From the NCBI GenBank assembly GCA_030549775.1, contig CM060177.1:30904014-30968013 (forward strand): DNA of 64,000 nt, in the 5' to 3' direction. The position numbers were made by a program, and so were the translations under genes. The notes beneath the pieces are model-generated. The model saw only the letters and a list, made by a program, of their open reading frames with translations. It was not told the DNA's origin and did no database searches. Source of the DNA: Tamarix chinensis. Taxonomy: Eukaryota; Streptophyta; Magnoliopsida; Caryophyllales; Tamaricaceae. This document shows positions 46,211 through 60,038 of the stretch, piece after piece; position 1 is the first letter of the stretch, and the number at the start of each line of letters is the position of its first letter.

Positions 46211-47079
46211 TTATCGAAAATATGTATCTTATATTCTATACTATGTATAAATATATATTAAGGAAATTATTATTAATAAAAATAAGAGTTAATCCTATCA
46301 ATTAGCCACCTTCCATTAGTATAGTTGGGTATTACTCTCTCCTTGTATTATACTCTCCCTAAATGAGAGTAGCAAACTAATATTTCCCCACATTTCTTTC
46401 CACTATGCCCACATTAATGGCATTAATACACCAATTTGTAGCTTCCAAAACATAATACAAAACATCAACTTTATATAAGAGCCTCGAAAGCAGTAAAAAG
46501 AAGAAGATAGAAGTGGTAAAAGAACAAGTAAAGAAACATTGATATTAATTAAACCTATCTAAATTCACTTGAACATAAATATACTTTTTTTTTATTCTAT
46601 TAAACAAAGCTCTAGAAACATTGCTACCTATGAGCTCAAAAGTTATCATGTGCTTCAAAACACCCTAAACAACACATGCTTGGTGGTAGCACTAAGAAAC
46701 AAAGGCTATAAGAGACAAACCAAGCCCGTAGGGGAAAAAGACATGGGTTGAGTTATCTGTTGTAATTCTTATAATGTTGTAGACCTCATAAAGAACTAAC
46801 ACAAGTATTTCAAATGAAGTGAGAAATAATTAAATACACGTAAATCTTAGCATCCTCACAATCTATTTCATAAAAACAAAAAAACTTCAAATGGGCTACT
46901 TGTCATCATGTGTGGCATCCTAAACAACATCATGTGTGGCTTTGGGTGATGAATGACATAGTGATCCTATACAAGGCTTAATAATACTACACAATGCAAA
47001 GTAGCTCATATTATAGAATAAATACAAAGTTGGATTAGTCTAAAAATTAGAATTTACCTCATCATATTGGTAGCCATCA

Positions 47080-49240
47080 TTTAACTCATTTCTAACATTC
47101 TCTTCTCAAAAGCGTCTATGGATTGATCTTGTTTCTCTTTAATCTCGTCTATTTGACTTTGTAGACTACATATCTTATTTTTTTTCTCATCTATCTTGAC
47201 TTGTTGCTCATCTATCTTACTTTGTTGTTGTATGATTTTCTATTGTTGTTCTTCTTAAATCCTTGATTTGAGCGAGCCACCATAACCACTACCTTTCCCT
47301 CTTGTGTATCCAAACTTTGGGCCGAAAACATGAAGTAACATCTCTTCCTGTGTTTGAGGGGCTCCTTCTTTATCCTTATCTTTCACAAGCTGGTGGACGT
47401 CTCCCTACAATACACATCACAACATTTTACATACATATAGATTCGTAGTTATTATAATCAATTCTTTGTATGAACTAACATATTCAACAATAAATCATTT
47501 GGTGATAAATATTTAAAAAAACTAAATACACATCACAACACAATATGGAGAAGAAAAAATATATATTAATACAAATATAGGAATAATTTACATGAATTTT
47601 CTTAGAGCGTCCATTATTAACCTACTCTAATACTCCTTGATCATTTGTTCGTGTGTGTTCAACAAGCCAAATCACATCAGCACTCGAATTGACATCACCA
47701 TTCTTCTTCATCTATGAAGAATCATTACTAAGTCATTTTATCCATAAAGATGAATAAATATACTGAATATAACTATTTCATATTCTTACCATGATAGTTT
47801 CCACCTCTAGGAAAGATAAGTTTCCTATGGTGTGTTGGCACCATTTATCTAACTTTCGATTCTTGATGTTTTGTTGACTGATTTTCTATAATTTAAGAAT
47901 AAAATAATTCAAGATAAATAATGCATACCTAATAAGAAAACAAGTAAGGAAAAAAACTTATCAATAATGGAAAGAATTGCCTTCAATTTATCAGAATTAA
48001 AATTTTCACAACATTTTTTCTAATTTTCTAGGTCAAAATCATTAGGTGGATTTCCCAAAATTTCCTCATGTGTATCCCCACATTCTTTGTAGTAATAATG
48101 CAAGCGAGCTTTCCAATAACAATATAAGTGTTGCATTGCAAACAACACAAATGCTTTTAATTTGGGTAGTTGATTAATATCCATTATGCTGAACTTGTTC
48201 TATAATGTCACAACAAAATAATAGAATAAGTTCAGCATACTATATGGTTAACAAACATAGATTGGGATTTATAAAAGGAAAAGAATGCTTATATATATCT
48301 TCACGAGCAACCACATTGCATCACCGTGTTTAGCTGCTACTTGAATCCAAGGTGATGCATCCATGAGGACTTTGGTCCGCACAATATGGCCACAAAAATT
48401 TACAAAATTTCTAGCATTTTTTCCAACAGCGTGGAGAACATAGTCAGGTATGTCAACCACTAGCTTCGCAGTACCACCTAATGTCTTATTCTCGATCACA
48501 TAAGATTTGTATTTGCCTCTCTGCACCCTTTTCCTTTTAGCATTAGTAGTTGATGCTATTACAAAAATAAGATAATAAAATCAAGGCTTAGCCTATCTAT
48601 ACATCATAGGAGTTTAAAAGAATAAAAAAATGTATATACAATTAATAAAAATTATTGTACCTTGACTATTATTGCCATCATTTTCCGGGTTCACATTTCT
48701 TGTAGACATATTTTCATGCATATATTGAGTTCTTATTCGAGGTAGAGTATTGTTAGATTCATTTCTTTCTCTTAGCCTTAGATCAGCAACCTCATGCAAG
48801 TTCAACATCATCTCAACTCTATTAGCAAACTTCCGTGTTGCATTCCTTTTACTTCCACCTTATTAGTCATATAAACATATAATAACACCAAGAAAATAAA
48901 ATTAATTCCATGTATAGGGCATAGCTGTAGTGATTTTTAAATTTCAAATATTCTCAGATAAACACATACATTTGTGAATTTAAGTATCTATTGAGCATTT
49001 ACTTGGATCATTCAAAGGCATAATAGTTAAATCAAGATTTTGATCTTCTTTTTTACTAGGACTATGATTATTAGAACCAACAACATCCACAACATCCATA
49101 TTAAGTTCACCTTCAATACAATTAACTTCTTCTTCCTAATTGCGTTGAGGTGTATTGTGTTGGGATCCATTGGAAACAAAGTTTAACTTCTGCTTGCTTC
49201 TCGCACTGCCATGTTTTCCGGCTCCTATGCTGTTACCTTC
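47080..49240 (-). pseudogene. TNPA-like second CACTA gene (Transposase_24 type), decayed
   Basis: Exon-like minus-strand pieces appear in the order known for plant Ptta/En/Spm (PF03004-type) proteins. MLNLHEVADLRLRERNES (48770-48811) comes first. Then GTAKLVVDIPDYVLHAVGKN and ARNFVNFCGHIVRTKVL (48350-48480). Next is WKARLHYYYKECGDTHEEIL (about 48055-48120) and KNRKLDKWCQHTIGNLSFLE (about 47810). DVIWLVEHTRTNDQGVLE follows (about 47630-47690). Last is LLHVFGPKFGYTRGKGSGYG (about 47290-47345). This protein binds subterminal repeats and helps transposition in characterised En/Spm systems. Several frame breaks are visible. Introns explain some but probably not all, so activity is unlikely. Confidence 0.65.
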
Positions 49241-49439
49241 ATTATCAAAAAAGTCATTGATAAAAAAGGTACATTTATAATCAAGAAATTTCATTAAATG
49301 AGTTTATATTTGAAATGTAATTTCTATCCTTTATGTGCTACCTAATTATATGTTCCCAGAGCTGATATAAAAAGCAAAACTATTGTATAGCTTAATATAA
49401 TTTTTGGCCATTATATGCCAACTATCAAAGCCACTCCTT

Positions 49440-50345
49440 TATAAAGTCTAGAGCATGCAATACTATCCCCTGTAGGGAAGATAATAGAAGTAGAAATACT
49501 ATAGGTAAGAGATAAAGTAGCTCTAGCTACAGATGAGGAACACATAAAAGAATGTGATGTGGTAGAGTTAAACAATAATCATATAGAAAAGGTGGAAATG
49601 ATAAGAATACCAACAAGTTTTTGTGGTCAGCTAACTTTTCGGGAACTAAAACTTGGAAATCTAATCACTGTAATGCAGCATGTGGATGAAGAGGAGGACA
49701 TTAAAAAGTTCTAAGGTTTGGCTTTCAAACTGAAGCAACTTATCTCTGACCTTTCTTGTCATCATATTGTTCTTCTCATGGTCTTTGTTAATTTTATGGC
49801 CTTCGATGTCAATGCATTTCAGAGTTCAACCTCATTAATTATTTTCTACTTTTCTCCTCTAAATTTGTTGGGCTTATGGTTAACATTTATGCATATAGAG
49901 GTTTGGACTTGATTAACCTTAGTTGGATAAATCAATTTTTTTTAATATATTCTTCCAGTAATTCTGTGTTTTTCTTTCAAGGGAGATCTATTGTTGAATG
50001 GAATGGCACTCATATCTCTTCTGGAAAAGCCCTTCTGATCAGGATCATTTCATAATCATATATTCTTTCTTTTGATTTCCATTTCAAATCATTTTAAATT
50101 TGCAGACTAATACACTAAACAATCTGAACATTTTTAGGATCAATTAGTATAGAATATTATTGTAAAAATTGGAAAGCTAGAAGGAAAATGCTAGGAGGTG
50201 AACATTTTTATGGGCCAAAAAAACCCAACTGGGGTCCTATATAGGCACATCATGTACAAAGTGTCATTGAACAAAGCATAATCAGATTTTGTTTACTTCA
50301 TACTTACAGAAGATGATAAATCATCAGAGCCTAGTCTTGAATATT
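49440..50345 (+). pseudogene. Second set of exon-like fragments, unknown gene
   Basis: Plus-strand sequence at about 49545-49710 encodes ELNNNHIEKVEMIRIPTSFC followed by GQLTFRELKLGNLITVM, then a stop near 49711. A further stretch at 50280-50342 ends SSEPSLEYW followed by GTAAGT, a good splice donor. The content is unlike CACTA proteins and the strand is opposite to them. It lies between the TNPA- and TNPD-like genes. I do not recognise the family; gene capture is inferred. Confidence 0.35.
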
Positions 50346-51479
50346 GGTAAGTTATGTGGTTGATTTTTTCATTATCATAAATCCTTGTTATTCTGAATAT
50401 GACTTATGAATGATCTTTGCAATCTTTCAAATCTGTGTGTGACATATGAAAAAATCGATGAGTAATCCTCTAGTATATGTAATTTTAACATTAATAACAT
50501 TGATGACCATTATCTATTATGGTCTTCACCCTTACTCTCATCTACAATTTCAGCATTTTTTCTTTAACTTGTTATGTGCATCATATTTTCAACTAAGGTG
50601 AAATAATGTAAGCCTAATTTTTAATTTTAGATTCTAGAGGGTGTAATACTGGTGTGGTTAAATTTGATTTTGGGTATCAGAGGGCCTGCATTATCTAGAC
50701 ATACACTTTGAATATCTATGAATATTTTCTAGGTCCTTTGATGCTTGTATAGTTTTAGATCTACACATGGACTTAGAGGCCTCACATTCTTCTACTCTTA
50801 GTTTTTTTTATAGCTCAAAGTATTCTATATTTTTATTATTATTAGTTTGTATCAAGCTTTATTAATCTTAAATAGGGCCTCTGCAATAAAAAAAAAAAAG
50901 AAGGGTCGAAGCCAAGTAGTGTATAGTGTCACAGAGAATAAACATGTCAAGATAGATACATGATAAAAGGTTGATGGATGACATCCATAAGGAATTAATT
51001 ATTAATGATATTTTTAAAACTTTAGTGCATTTGATCATGTTTTCACTCTAGAATTTAGATACTATGAAAAATGTATGTCTCTATAGAACAAAGCATATAA
51101 ATTCAGGTGATTAACTATTAAGACTCATGTTACTTCTGATATTAGTCTGTTAATTATTCCATGGAAAAGCTGTGAAAAGCTCCTGTGACCTGCCTGTGCA
51201 TAACACTAAAACTAAGTTTCAAACTCGGCTAAAATGGAGAAGGAAGCAGATTATGCATTGAGATAAGCAGAACTACTACTTCTATGGTATAGAATATTAT
51301 TTCATAAAGTAGGGAATTATCTTGAAATATAAAACCAAACTCAACTAGTGACACATTACAAGATTTAGAATCAATTAGTCTAAGACTACCTCTCTTCATA
51401 TATGACAGACTCCAAAAACTACAATCAGTCAAGCAATGTTATAGGGAAGAATGGCCTCAATTGAAATATATGTGACTCT

Positions 51480-51970
51480 TCGTGCTTTTAACATAGATGA
51501 TTAATAGATGAACAATGGAAGCCTCAAACAGATTCTTGCTAATTGCCAATGTCAAACCTTACCTAGCTGCATTATCAATTTCAACTAAAGTAGCAGCTTT
51601 CAATAATTTCAGCAAAAAGCTGCATGAACACTCCACTTATTGATCGACTAGAAGTAAAAAAATGATTGTCTTTACCAATGGCTTGTTCCTTTTGATGTGA
51701 TCAACAAAAACCAAAGCATCAACAGAGTCTGGCAACCATCTTACTACATAGGTTCTCAGTGCTTCCCCTATCACAGCTGCATCCATTCTACCCTTTGATT
51801 TTATAGAAACCATTACTCGATTGTACATATCCATGTCTAGTTCACATATGTCCTCAACCCACCAATCTCTAGGAATAGATTCAATAATATCATGCTCAAC
51901 AATTTTATCAGGCATTGATAATCTCTTATTATTTGTGTAGGACCAGGCAACCTTGGAAGGCTCCTAATGA
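51480..51970 (-). pseudogene. Captured NPH3-domain gene fragment
   Basis: On minus, one continuous frame reads, in order, PSKVAWSYTNNKRLS (about 51925-51968), IPRDWWVEDICELDMDMY with KSKGRMDAAVIGEALRTYVV and RWLPDSVDAL (51730-51870), then after a stop at 51637-51639 CSCSFLLKLLKAATLVEID (51575-51632), another stop, and ISKNLFEASIVHLLI. This order is diagnostic of the NPH3 domain of plant BTB-NPH3 (NRL) proteins, which act in phototropism and auxin-related signalling, often as cullin-3 adaptors. The fragment lacks the BTB domain and the C-terminus and has two in-frame stops. It lies inside the CACTA in the same orientation as the transposase genes, so it could be included in element transcripts. 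This is transduplication of a host gene, not the host gene itself. Confidence 0.85.
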
Positions 51971-52149
51971 AGATGAAAGTTAGCTAAGTGTCTATATATT
52001 TTTATGCACCATAGAAGTGTTGTCTTAACCTACTTGTTATGATTTTTCTAAATGTGTACATATTTGATTTCAGATATAAAATTTAGATGATTTCCATATT
52101 ATAAAATGATTACAACATTGAAATGATTTTGACCTGGATTATTTAGGAA

Positions 52150-52171
52150 TTAATATATATATATATATATA
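52150..52171. repeat. (TA)n microsatellite
   Basis: Alternating AT run upstream of the NPH3 fragment. Confidence 0.9.
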
Positions 52172-52839
52172 TTTACATGTCTTACAACCAGTTCATTATC
52201 TAGGATAAGTCACCAAGACAAAAGGTTAATTACTTGGTAGCATATTTGTGAAAATAATAGGATCCCATATTCCAAATATAAATACAACTCAAACTTGGGT
52301 AGCATTTTAATTACCTGGTAGTGGCAAGTGTTTGAAATTATGCTGATGTGATAGTTTAGAGACACTCCTAGTGATGGCGGGTGTTTGTATGTCAACTGAG
52401 TTTTATCATAGAAGCAAGTAGGCAATATTATGAATTAATAAGAATACATTATAATAACATCCAAACTAGGTAAAAGCATAATACCTTACCCTCTACGACC
52501 ACCAATACTTCTGTTTACAATGTTCTTACACATATTCTTTGGTTGATCTTGCCCTGACATATGTGCAAGCTAAAACAAAGTAATTAGATTTCACATTACA
52601 AAGAACACTACATAAAAATTTGAAATAAATAAACATTTATAATATTTTAGAATCATGACTCTATCAAAAAAGTAATTAAAATTTCATACAATAACTAAAG
52701 AAAAAAAAAGATTTTATATATTTGATGTCCATACACAAATAAATACTTAGAAAAAAGTTACAAAATAGTCACATCTTAGTCTTCAACATCATTAGCAACA
52801 ATACAATCATCTAAATCTGAGCTTTTCTTCTTTCTCCTT

Positions 52840-55800
52840 TTTCGCTTCCCCTAACATCCTTCCCTTCGTTGATTTATGCTCTTCATTTTACTTGTTACCC
52901 ATTTGACGACTTTTTCTCCTTGTTCTACTTTGAAATGATTAGTTGCTAAAGAAACATTTTCCATATGTCTTATAGGTTACAAAACATAATTAGAACCCTG
53001 AATATCTCCTTGTTGCGCAACTTCATCATCAATTTGATCTAGTACTTGCTGTTCTTCCCCTTATGGCATGCTATACAAGTCTCGAGGCTCTATCTTAATC
53101 ACAACATTACAATCATCATGTCTTGGATCTTGAACATAAAAGACCTACTCCACTTGTGATTCTAATACAAAAAGCTCATTTGCTTTTAATGAAAGGCCTC
53201 TATGTATGCTAGTTATTCCATATTCATCTACTTTATATCCTCTACCTTCATTTTGCACGTCATACCAATTACATTTTAAAACAACAACATGATTTTCACC
53301 GGGATATTGCAACTCATAAACATCTCGTATTACACCATAATATAAGTCATTTTAATGACCATCTCCTTGCACCATAAAACTGCTATTTTGGCATTTATTA
53401 TCTACTTCTTGATCAAGTGTATGAAATCTAAACCCATTAGCAATAAGCCCACTATAGCGCCTTGTGATGCGTAACGGACGACACACCAAGTGATACAAAC
53501 TTTCATCAACTGATCCTTCTTTATATAATTTCTCCACCTATTAATCAATGAGGGAAATATGAATACATTTACACATCATAGGCAACATTTTATCACATCA
53601 TAGAAATTAAGGAGAGATGGCATACACGATTATAAACCCAATATGCACATTGAGTCTTATGTCTCCTCTCCACATTTCTAGGATTTGGATTTTCAATCGC
53701 TAGTTCTTCTTTGTGCATCCTAAAATAAAAATGAAATTGAAAGTGTTAAGAAATTGCATATATGACCTTAATCTACTTATATGACAAATACTCTTATGAA
53801 TTTTAGAATAATAATTGACTTACTTTACAAATTCTTGAAGCTCATCACAATTATGGAGGACATATAAGTGAGCCTAATCAAACTCCTCAAACCCAAGATC
53901 TTGAAGGATAAGCTTCCCCAATGGAAGCTCAATAAGTTTAAAAAAGTCTATTTGATTTCTTTTGTCATCATTACCAACTTCATCATTTCAACTTCTACGA
54001 TTAAACTTAGTAGCCATTTCATCTATATACCTAGAACAAAAGGTAAGGCATTTATTTGCTAAATAACCCATTGCAATTGATCCTTCGAGGCGTGCCTTGT
54101 TTCAAACATTGGATTTCAAGGTACGCATATACATAATAACATAATTTTTTATACAAAGTTAAATGAAAAAGTAGGTTATCTAAATATAAAAGTAAATGAA
54201 TGTAAAAATTTTAATTTAAAAAGTAACTTTATATTGGATACATCCAACGATATCTCACTGGCCCAGCAATCTTCGCCTCTTCTACCAAATGAATGACTAA
54301 GTGCACCATACAGGTGAAGAAGGATGGTGGAAAGACCATTTCTAACTTACATAGTGTGTAAGGGATTTGAATTTCAATAGCATCCAAATCCTTTATGCTC
54401 AAGTTCTTTGAGCACAATTTCCTAAAGAAGGAACTCAATTCAATTAATGGTTCATAAACATGTTTGGGAAGGATTCTATGAATAGCAATAGGAAGAATTT
54501 GCTCAATAAAGATGTAATGATCATGACTCTTCATACAAGAGATCTTTTAGCCATTATCTTTCACACAACATGAGAGATTTGAACAATACCCATCAGGAGT
54601 CTTCAACTTTTGAAATATCTCACAAAATGTAGTTTTTTCATCACCCCTCAATGTATAGCATGCTATAGGCACTCTTACTTTATCCTCTTCAACAATTAGA
54701 TGAAGATTTTCCCTTATACCCATGGACACTAAATCTAATCGAGCCTTCAAGTTATCCTTAGTCTTATCTTTGATATCCATCAATGTCCTTATAATATTCT
54801 TAGAGATATTTTTTTTTTCAATGTGCATCACATCTAAGTTATGACGTAATTTCAACTTGTGCTAATAAGGTAACTCAAAAAATATGCTATTCTTTCTCCA
54901 ACCATATAAGCTATTTGTGACATCCCACTTCCTCTTTGTAAATGTCTTTCCAAATGGTACCTGGGTAAACTGACTACACTACCTCAAAACATCATCACCA
55001 AATAATGGGATAGGAATTGTACCATTTTCCTTTGTTTTATCAAAGGCATTAGGTAATTGTCACCATCTATGATCCATTGGCAACCAACGTCTATGCCTCA
55101 TGTAAAGATCTTATTTGTTATTCAACGCGATCCATCTTCCCTATGACAACATGGACAAAAAAAAATCCACTAGTGCTCCAACCAGACAAGTGTGCATAAG
55201 CTGGAAAATCACTAATAGTCCATAGCATCGATGCATGCATAACAAAGTTTGTTTAACATGGGCATCATATGTGTTAGCACCAACTTCCCATAATTCTTTC
55301 AACTCTTCTACCAAGGGTTGAAAATAGACATCAAGATCCATTCCCGGCGAATTAGGACCATCAATCAACAAAGATAACATAAGATAAGGAGATTTCACAC
55401 ACATCCATGGAGGTAAATTATATGAAACCAAAATGACCAGCCAAATGATATGAGATGATCCCCCAAAATTATTAAATGGTTGGAAACCATCTGTAGCTAA
55501 CCCAAGTCTCACACTACGAGGATATTGTGCAAATGATGGAAACTCGTCATCAAAATACTTTCATGCTTGAGCGCTGGATGTCTCATTATCCCATCATCAA
55601 CCATGTCTTCTTTATGCCAACGCATAACCTTTGTTGTCACAGCTGCCATAAATAACCTTTGTAATCTACACTTAATAGGAAAATATCATAAAATTTTATG
55701 GGGAACCCTTTTGCCATCTATCTTCCACCTTGAGGTATGACATTGTGGATATTCTTGTGCATCGACATGTTCACGCCAATAGATGATGCAATCATTTGTA

Positions 55801-56457
55801 CATGCATGAATTTTTATACAATCTAGGCCTAAATCACGGATGATCCTACGACACTAATCATAAGAATTGGGAAGATTACAACCTAATGTCCCATTATGAA
55901 GCTTCAACATTTCAGTAAAGGAGGTATCGTTCCAATGGTTTACACATTTAAGATGTAGCAACTTCATAAGATACCCTAAATTTGAAACTCTAGAGCCATC
56001 TAAAGTCAAATTCTCTTTACACTCCTTCAAGGGGCGATAAAATCGAGCTGCTTTGCCATTAGGTTCTTCTGAGGTAAAGTTATGTTCATTTCCACCATCA
56101 TTCTCCAAAAAAATCCATCCCAGTCACACCACAACCAACTTCTAACATCTCTAGCTTGTCATCATGATCAATAGAAGTCTCATTGTTAGATGGAGAGACA
56201 TTCAACACCTCACCATGGTTATTCCACACAACATAGCTTTGTAGGATTCCATTCTTCAACAAATGAAAGCGAACTTTAGTTCTATTTTTGAAATGTAAAT
56301 TTACACACTTATTACATGGAAAACTAATCATTCTTTCAGATTCTAATTGTTCATTTGAATGTGACATGCTAAAAGAAAAATCTAAAAAATGATTAATCCC
56401 TTCCAAATATTGAAGTGACGCTCGATTCAATTTCATCCATTCTTTATCCATTGGCAT
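52840..56457 (-). pseudogene. TNPD/TNP2-type CACTA transposase, decayed
   Basis: From the ATG at about 56457 the frame begins MPMDKEWMKLNR, the transposase-associated domain with its Cys/His cluster (FPCNKCVNLHF). A frame change near 56100 leads to the early TNP2 region (SRVSNLGYLMKLLHLK), then a stop at 55853 and CRRIIRDLGLDCIKIHACTN. The TNP2 core follows (LATDGFQPF, WMCVKSPYLMLSLLIDGPNS, LDVYFQPLVEELKELW, 55141-55512). After frame changes and stops come MKLRHNLDVMHIEKK (54811-54855) and a DUF4218-like part (ILPKHVYEPLIELSSFFRKL, MVHLVIHLVEEAKIAGPVRYRW, 54229-54534). Last is a DUF4216-like part (CNWYDVQNEGRGYKVDEYG, about 53215-53270). The gene is the catalytic DDE-type transposase of CACTA elements. 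Multiple stops and frameshifts make it inactive. Confidence 0.85.
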
Positions 56458-56459
56458 AA

Positions 56460-58610
56460 CCTAATTTGTATTTCCATAGAAAGTTAAACAATTTAGATGA
56501 TATATAGAATGGAAATTAATAGAAAAATTATCGTAACTTAAAAAATTTCCTCTCTTACTTTCTTCATGTAAACTATACAAAACCAAATGAAAAACTATAA
56601 AGTAATCATATGAATGAAAAAAAAGAAGGAATAAAAGAAAAAATACCTATAGTTGTCAAAATAGATATATCTAGTTCGCCTTATTTGATAAGAGAAGCCT
56701 ATAAGAATGCTGAAAATTAAAAACATTATCAGTATTATAATGCCAAAATTATTGTATACTACAATAGATAATGTATTATGGGTATCTTGGTAACTTATAA
56801 GCTTTGATATTTTTTGCATGTATAGCTAAGAATATTAACACCCAAGAGGCAATCATAGAATTTTGTTTGGGAAAATTGACACATGGAAGATTGAGTTGAC
56901 GTTTCATAAATTTTAAGATAGGTTTGATGAATAAAAATCAAATTTCACAACATATACAAATCCAAAAGTATATAACTAAGTCTGAATATTTATAAAATTA
57001 ATTAAAGAATATTTGAAAATTAATTAACACTTTAGTGTAGTGGTCACAAAAGTTTTGAAAATATTGGATAGTTAAAAGTTTGTGTCAGTGCTTCAAATAC
57101 TAAAATATGACTAATCGGGTCATAAATAGAACTTTTATCTAGATATCTCCAAATAAAATTTTGTAATGGCTTTGAAGACTAAAAAAAAGCCAAGGATTTG
57201 AAAAATGAGAAACAACAATGATTTAGAATAAGCTTGATAGTTAAAAGTGGTGCAGAAGATCTCACATAAATAAACATTTAAGAAAGGATTTTAATTTTGA
57301 TAAAATATGTAATAAAATATTCAAAATAATAATATTTTATTTTAAATACAAAAGATCTTATACAAGTTTTGGTTTTAAGAAATGGCATATTTCATCACTA
57401 CCCTTTTGAAAAGGAACTTTGTCCCAAAGTTGGGTAAAGTAGGGATAAAAGCCAAAGTTTAATCCAAAACAATAAATCAAGATTCTTTCAAAATGAAGCT
57501 TTAATGAATATTACGATTACACAAGATGAAAATAAATAAGTAGATAAGTAAAAGCTTAATGAAATAATAGAAACAAATGATTAAGGTTTCTAAAGAACAT
57601 ACTGACATGAAGATGGGCAGGAAACTCCTAGAAAAACAACATAACACAATACATTAAAAGTTCAATATAATCTACGAGAACTATCAAGAAAATAGAAAAA
57701 AAAAATTAATGGTCCAAAATGTCTCAACGTGGTTAACTCTTAGTGACACCATAAAGAACTAATGGTTCCAACTTATTGTCAATCTAACTACCATAAGTCT
57801 TCCAAAGAATTATATCAGTATTAAACCTTTGAAATCATTGCCCCTTATACAAAAGAATTAATTATTTATTAATGCCAACAAGTAAAGGTTAGCACTATCC
57901 ACCTTAAGAGATAGAAGCAATCCAACAATAAACAATAGGAAGAATCTTGAACATAATATAAGATAATAACTAGTACTTCTCTAAATAGCAAACTCATTGC
58001 AATAAATGTCACTTCCTTAATTAACCATCCTCCAAATTCTCTTTTATTTTCATTAATAAAATATCAACATTAACAAAAAAATCTTCAGTAGTTATGTCTC
58101 CTTAAATATCATTAAAAATTAATACAACTAAATCCTCAATAAGCATTTTACTTATGTATATTAAATCCCAAACTTACAAATTCTTCCATTACATGTCTAT
58201 CTCATGATACAATTGTAACTCCTACATATCATCCAAAGTTTTCTTCTTACTTTTTCTAATTCCAAAAGTATATCATTGCCTAGTACAAGCTCATCATCAT
58301 TATACTCAAACTCTAACTAGCGATGAAACCCTCAAGAAAATACAAAACATAGGGAGCATACGAGGTCAAGGACAATCTTATATGGTAACTACCCATCTTA
58401 AAAATCATTAATATTCATTTCACAATTATGTTTGTCCTAGTCACAAAACTTTTATTATACCACAATTTTCCAACAAGTACTGATCTATTCACCGAAGGAA
58501 ATCTAAACCTGGCCGTCATGCATATTCAATCTAAAATTAATTTTGAAATTAGACTAACAAATTAGGCAAACATTTCAAATAAGGAAGGAATTATACCTTC
58601 AACGAGGCAT
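56460..58610. other. Upstream region of TNPD gene, no coding seen
   Basis: AT-rich interior of the CACTA between the transposase start and the right subterminal region. No domain or strong repeat. It presumably holds 5' introns of the minus-strand genes. Confidence 0.4.
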
Positions 58611-58617
58611 AACCTCG

Positions 58618-58880
58618 TCAATTGTCCTCATTTTTGCAGCAAAAAAAGCCCCTTATTGCTCCATCTTACCCGATGTGCTTGATGAAAAAGTCAGGCGTTG
58701 TAGGTACTCGAAGCCCAGAGCCCGTTGTCGGAATCACCACCGAACACTATCAATCGTCATCCATTGCTCTAGTGGAAGCAGGCATAGTTGCGTGCGTGGC
58801 TTGGCGGATGAATTTTTGCTTAGCCGTCAATCGATTACAAGTTACCAGAAACAACAGGACATTAAGCTAGCATAGTTAGG
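58618..58880 (-). promoter_or_regulatory. Possible first exon/promoter of CACTA genes
   Basis: A short island of higher GC just inside the right subterminal repeats, where En/Spm-type elements start transcription. Two overlapping plus-strand frames here have no family signature. I prefer an untranslated first exon of the minus-strand transcript, by position only. Confidence 0.3.
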
Positions 58881-58929
58881 ATTATTAGGAAATATTTCTT
58901 ATCTTTGTTGTTATTTCTTATCGCTGAAA

Positions 58930-60038
58930 AGTCCCGCTAAAATTTTTTTGGCCCAACTTAGATTTTTGGTAACAATTTCATCCGTTGCAAAAGTTAAGTA
59001 AAATTTTCGTAAATTATTTTTTGTCACAATTAATTAGAATCGTTGCCAAACATAGTAGACTTTGAAATTTATAAAACTATTTTTGGCCATAATTTAATAA
59101 ATCCGTTGCTAACAATATATTAAAATTTGTGAATCATACTTTCAGCCACAATTAATAAATTCATTCCTAAAGTTATTTTGAAGTTGGTGAAAATATTTTC
59201 TTCCTTAATTTTTCATAACGATTTTATCCATTGCAAAAGTTAAATTAAAATTTAGAAAATTATTTTTTGCCAAAATTAATCAGTTCCGTTGCGAAAGTTA
59301 ATAGAGTTTAAAAATTGTAAAATTATTTTCGGCCACAATTTAACAGATCTATTGCTAAATTTATATTGAAATTTCTATAAAAAAAATTACAACAATTAGT
59401 AAAATTCGTTGCTACATAAGAGAGTTAATTTGATTATAATCTTTTCAAATAATTTTATTCGTTTCTTAATTAACTTTAATTGGATAAAAAATAGTGTAAT
59501 ATTTTTTATGATTCTTCTAAATTTGATTTTTTTTTCTAATATTATTTTTCTTAAATAAAAAATTTGCATCATTTATTTTTTAAATTTTTTTAAGCTTAAT
59601 AATGTTTTAAGTTCTAAAAATAAAAAGATAACTATACAATATTTTAGCCACGACAAAAATTTGTTGCAAAAATAAGCATTCGCAACAAAATTATTGTAGC
59701 AAAGAACTAATGTTTTTTTTTACCAACAACAATATCTCGTGATGATAAATAAGGTCTATGAAACACCCTCGTAATAGTTTTAGTCACGACTTGACAGGTT
59801 GTTACAAAATATAATTTTTCATAACAAATTTATCATTGAAAAAGTTATCTATTTTTTAGCAACGATCAATTATTATGGCAATAAAAGTATTTTTTTATAG
59901 CAACAATATGTTATTGTTGCAAAAAAATATGGCATTTATGGCAATAAGCTTTTGCCACGAAAGTTATATATTATTGCAAAAAATATTTTTTTGGCAACGA
60001 AAATTTAAAGTTGTGGCTAAAACGCGTTACAAAAAATT
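58930..60038. repeat. Right subterminal repeats of the CACTA
   Basis: Dispersed, more diverged units with TTTTTGGCCACAATTTAATA, CCGTTGCNAA and GCAACGA motifs, the counterpart of the left array. Confidence 0.8.

Noticed and set aside
51637..51915. Intact host NPH3 gene
   Set aside because: Only a central piece of the domain is present. It has in-frame stops and lies between the two genes of a CACTA element with intact borders.
58622..58875. Two overlapping plus frames of 66 and 82 codons
   Set aside because: No family resemblance. They lie where the minus-strand CACTA transcript should start, so a leader exon is more likely.
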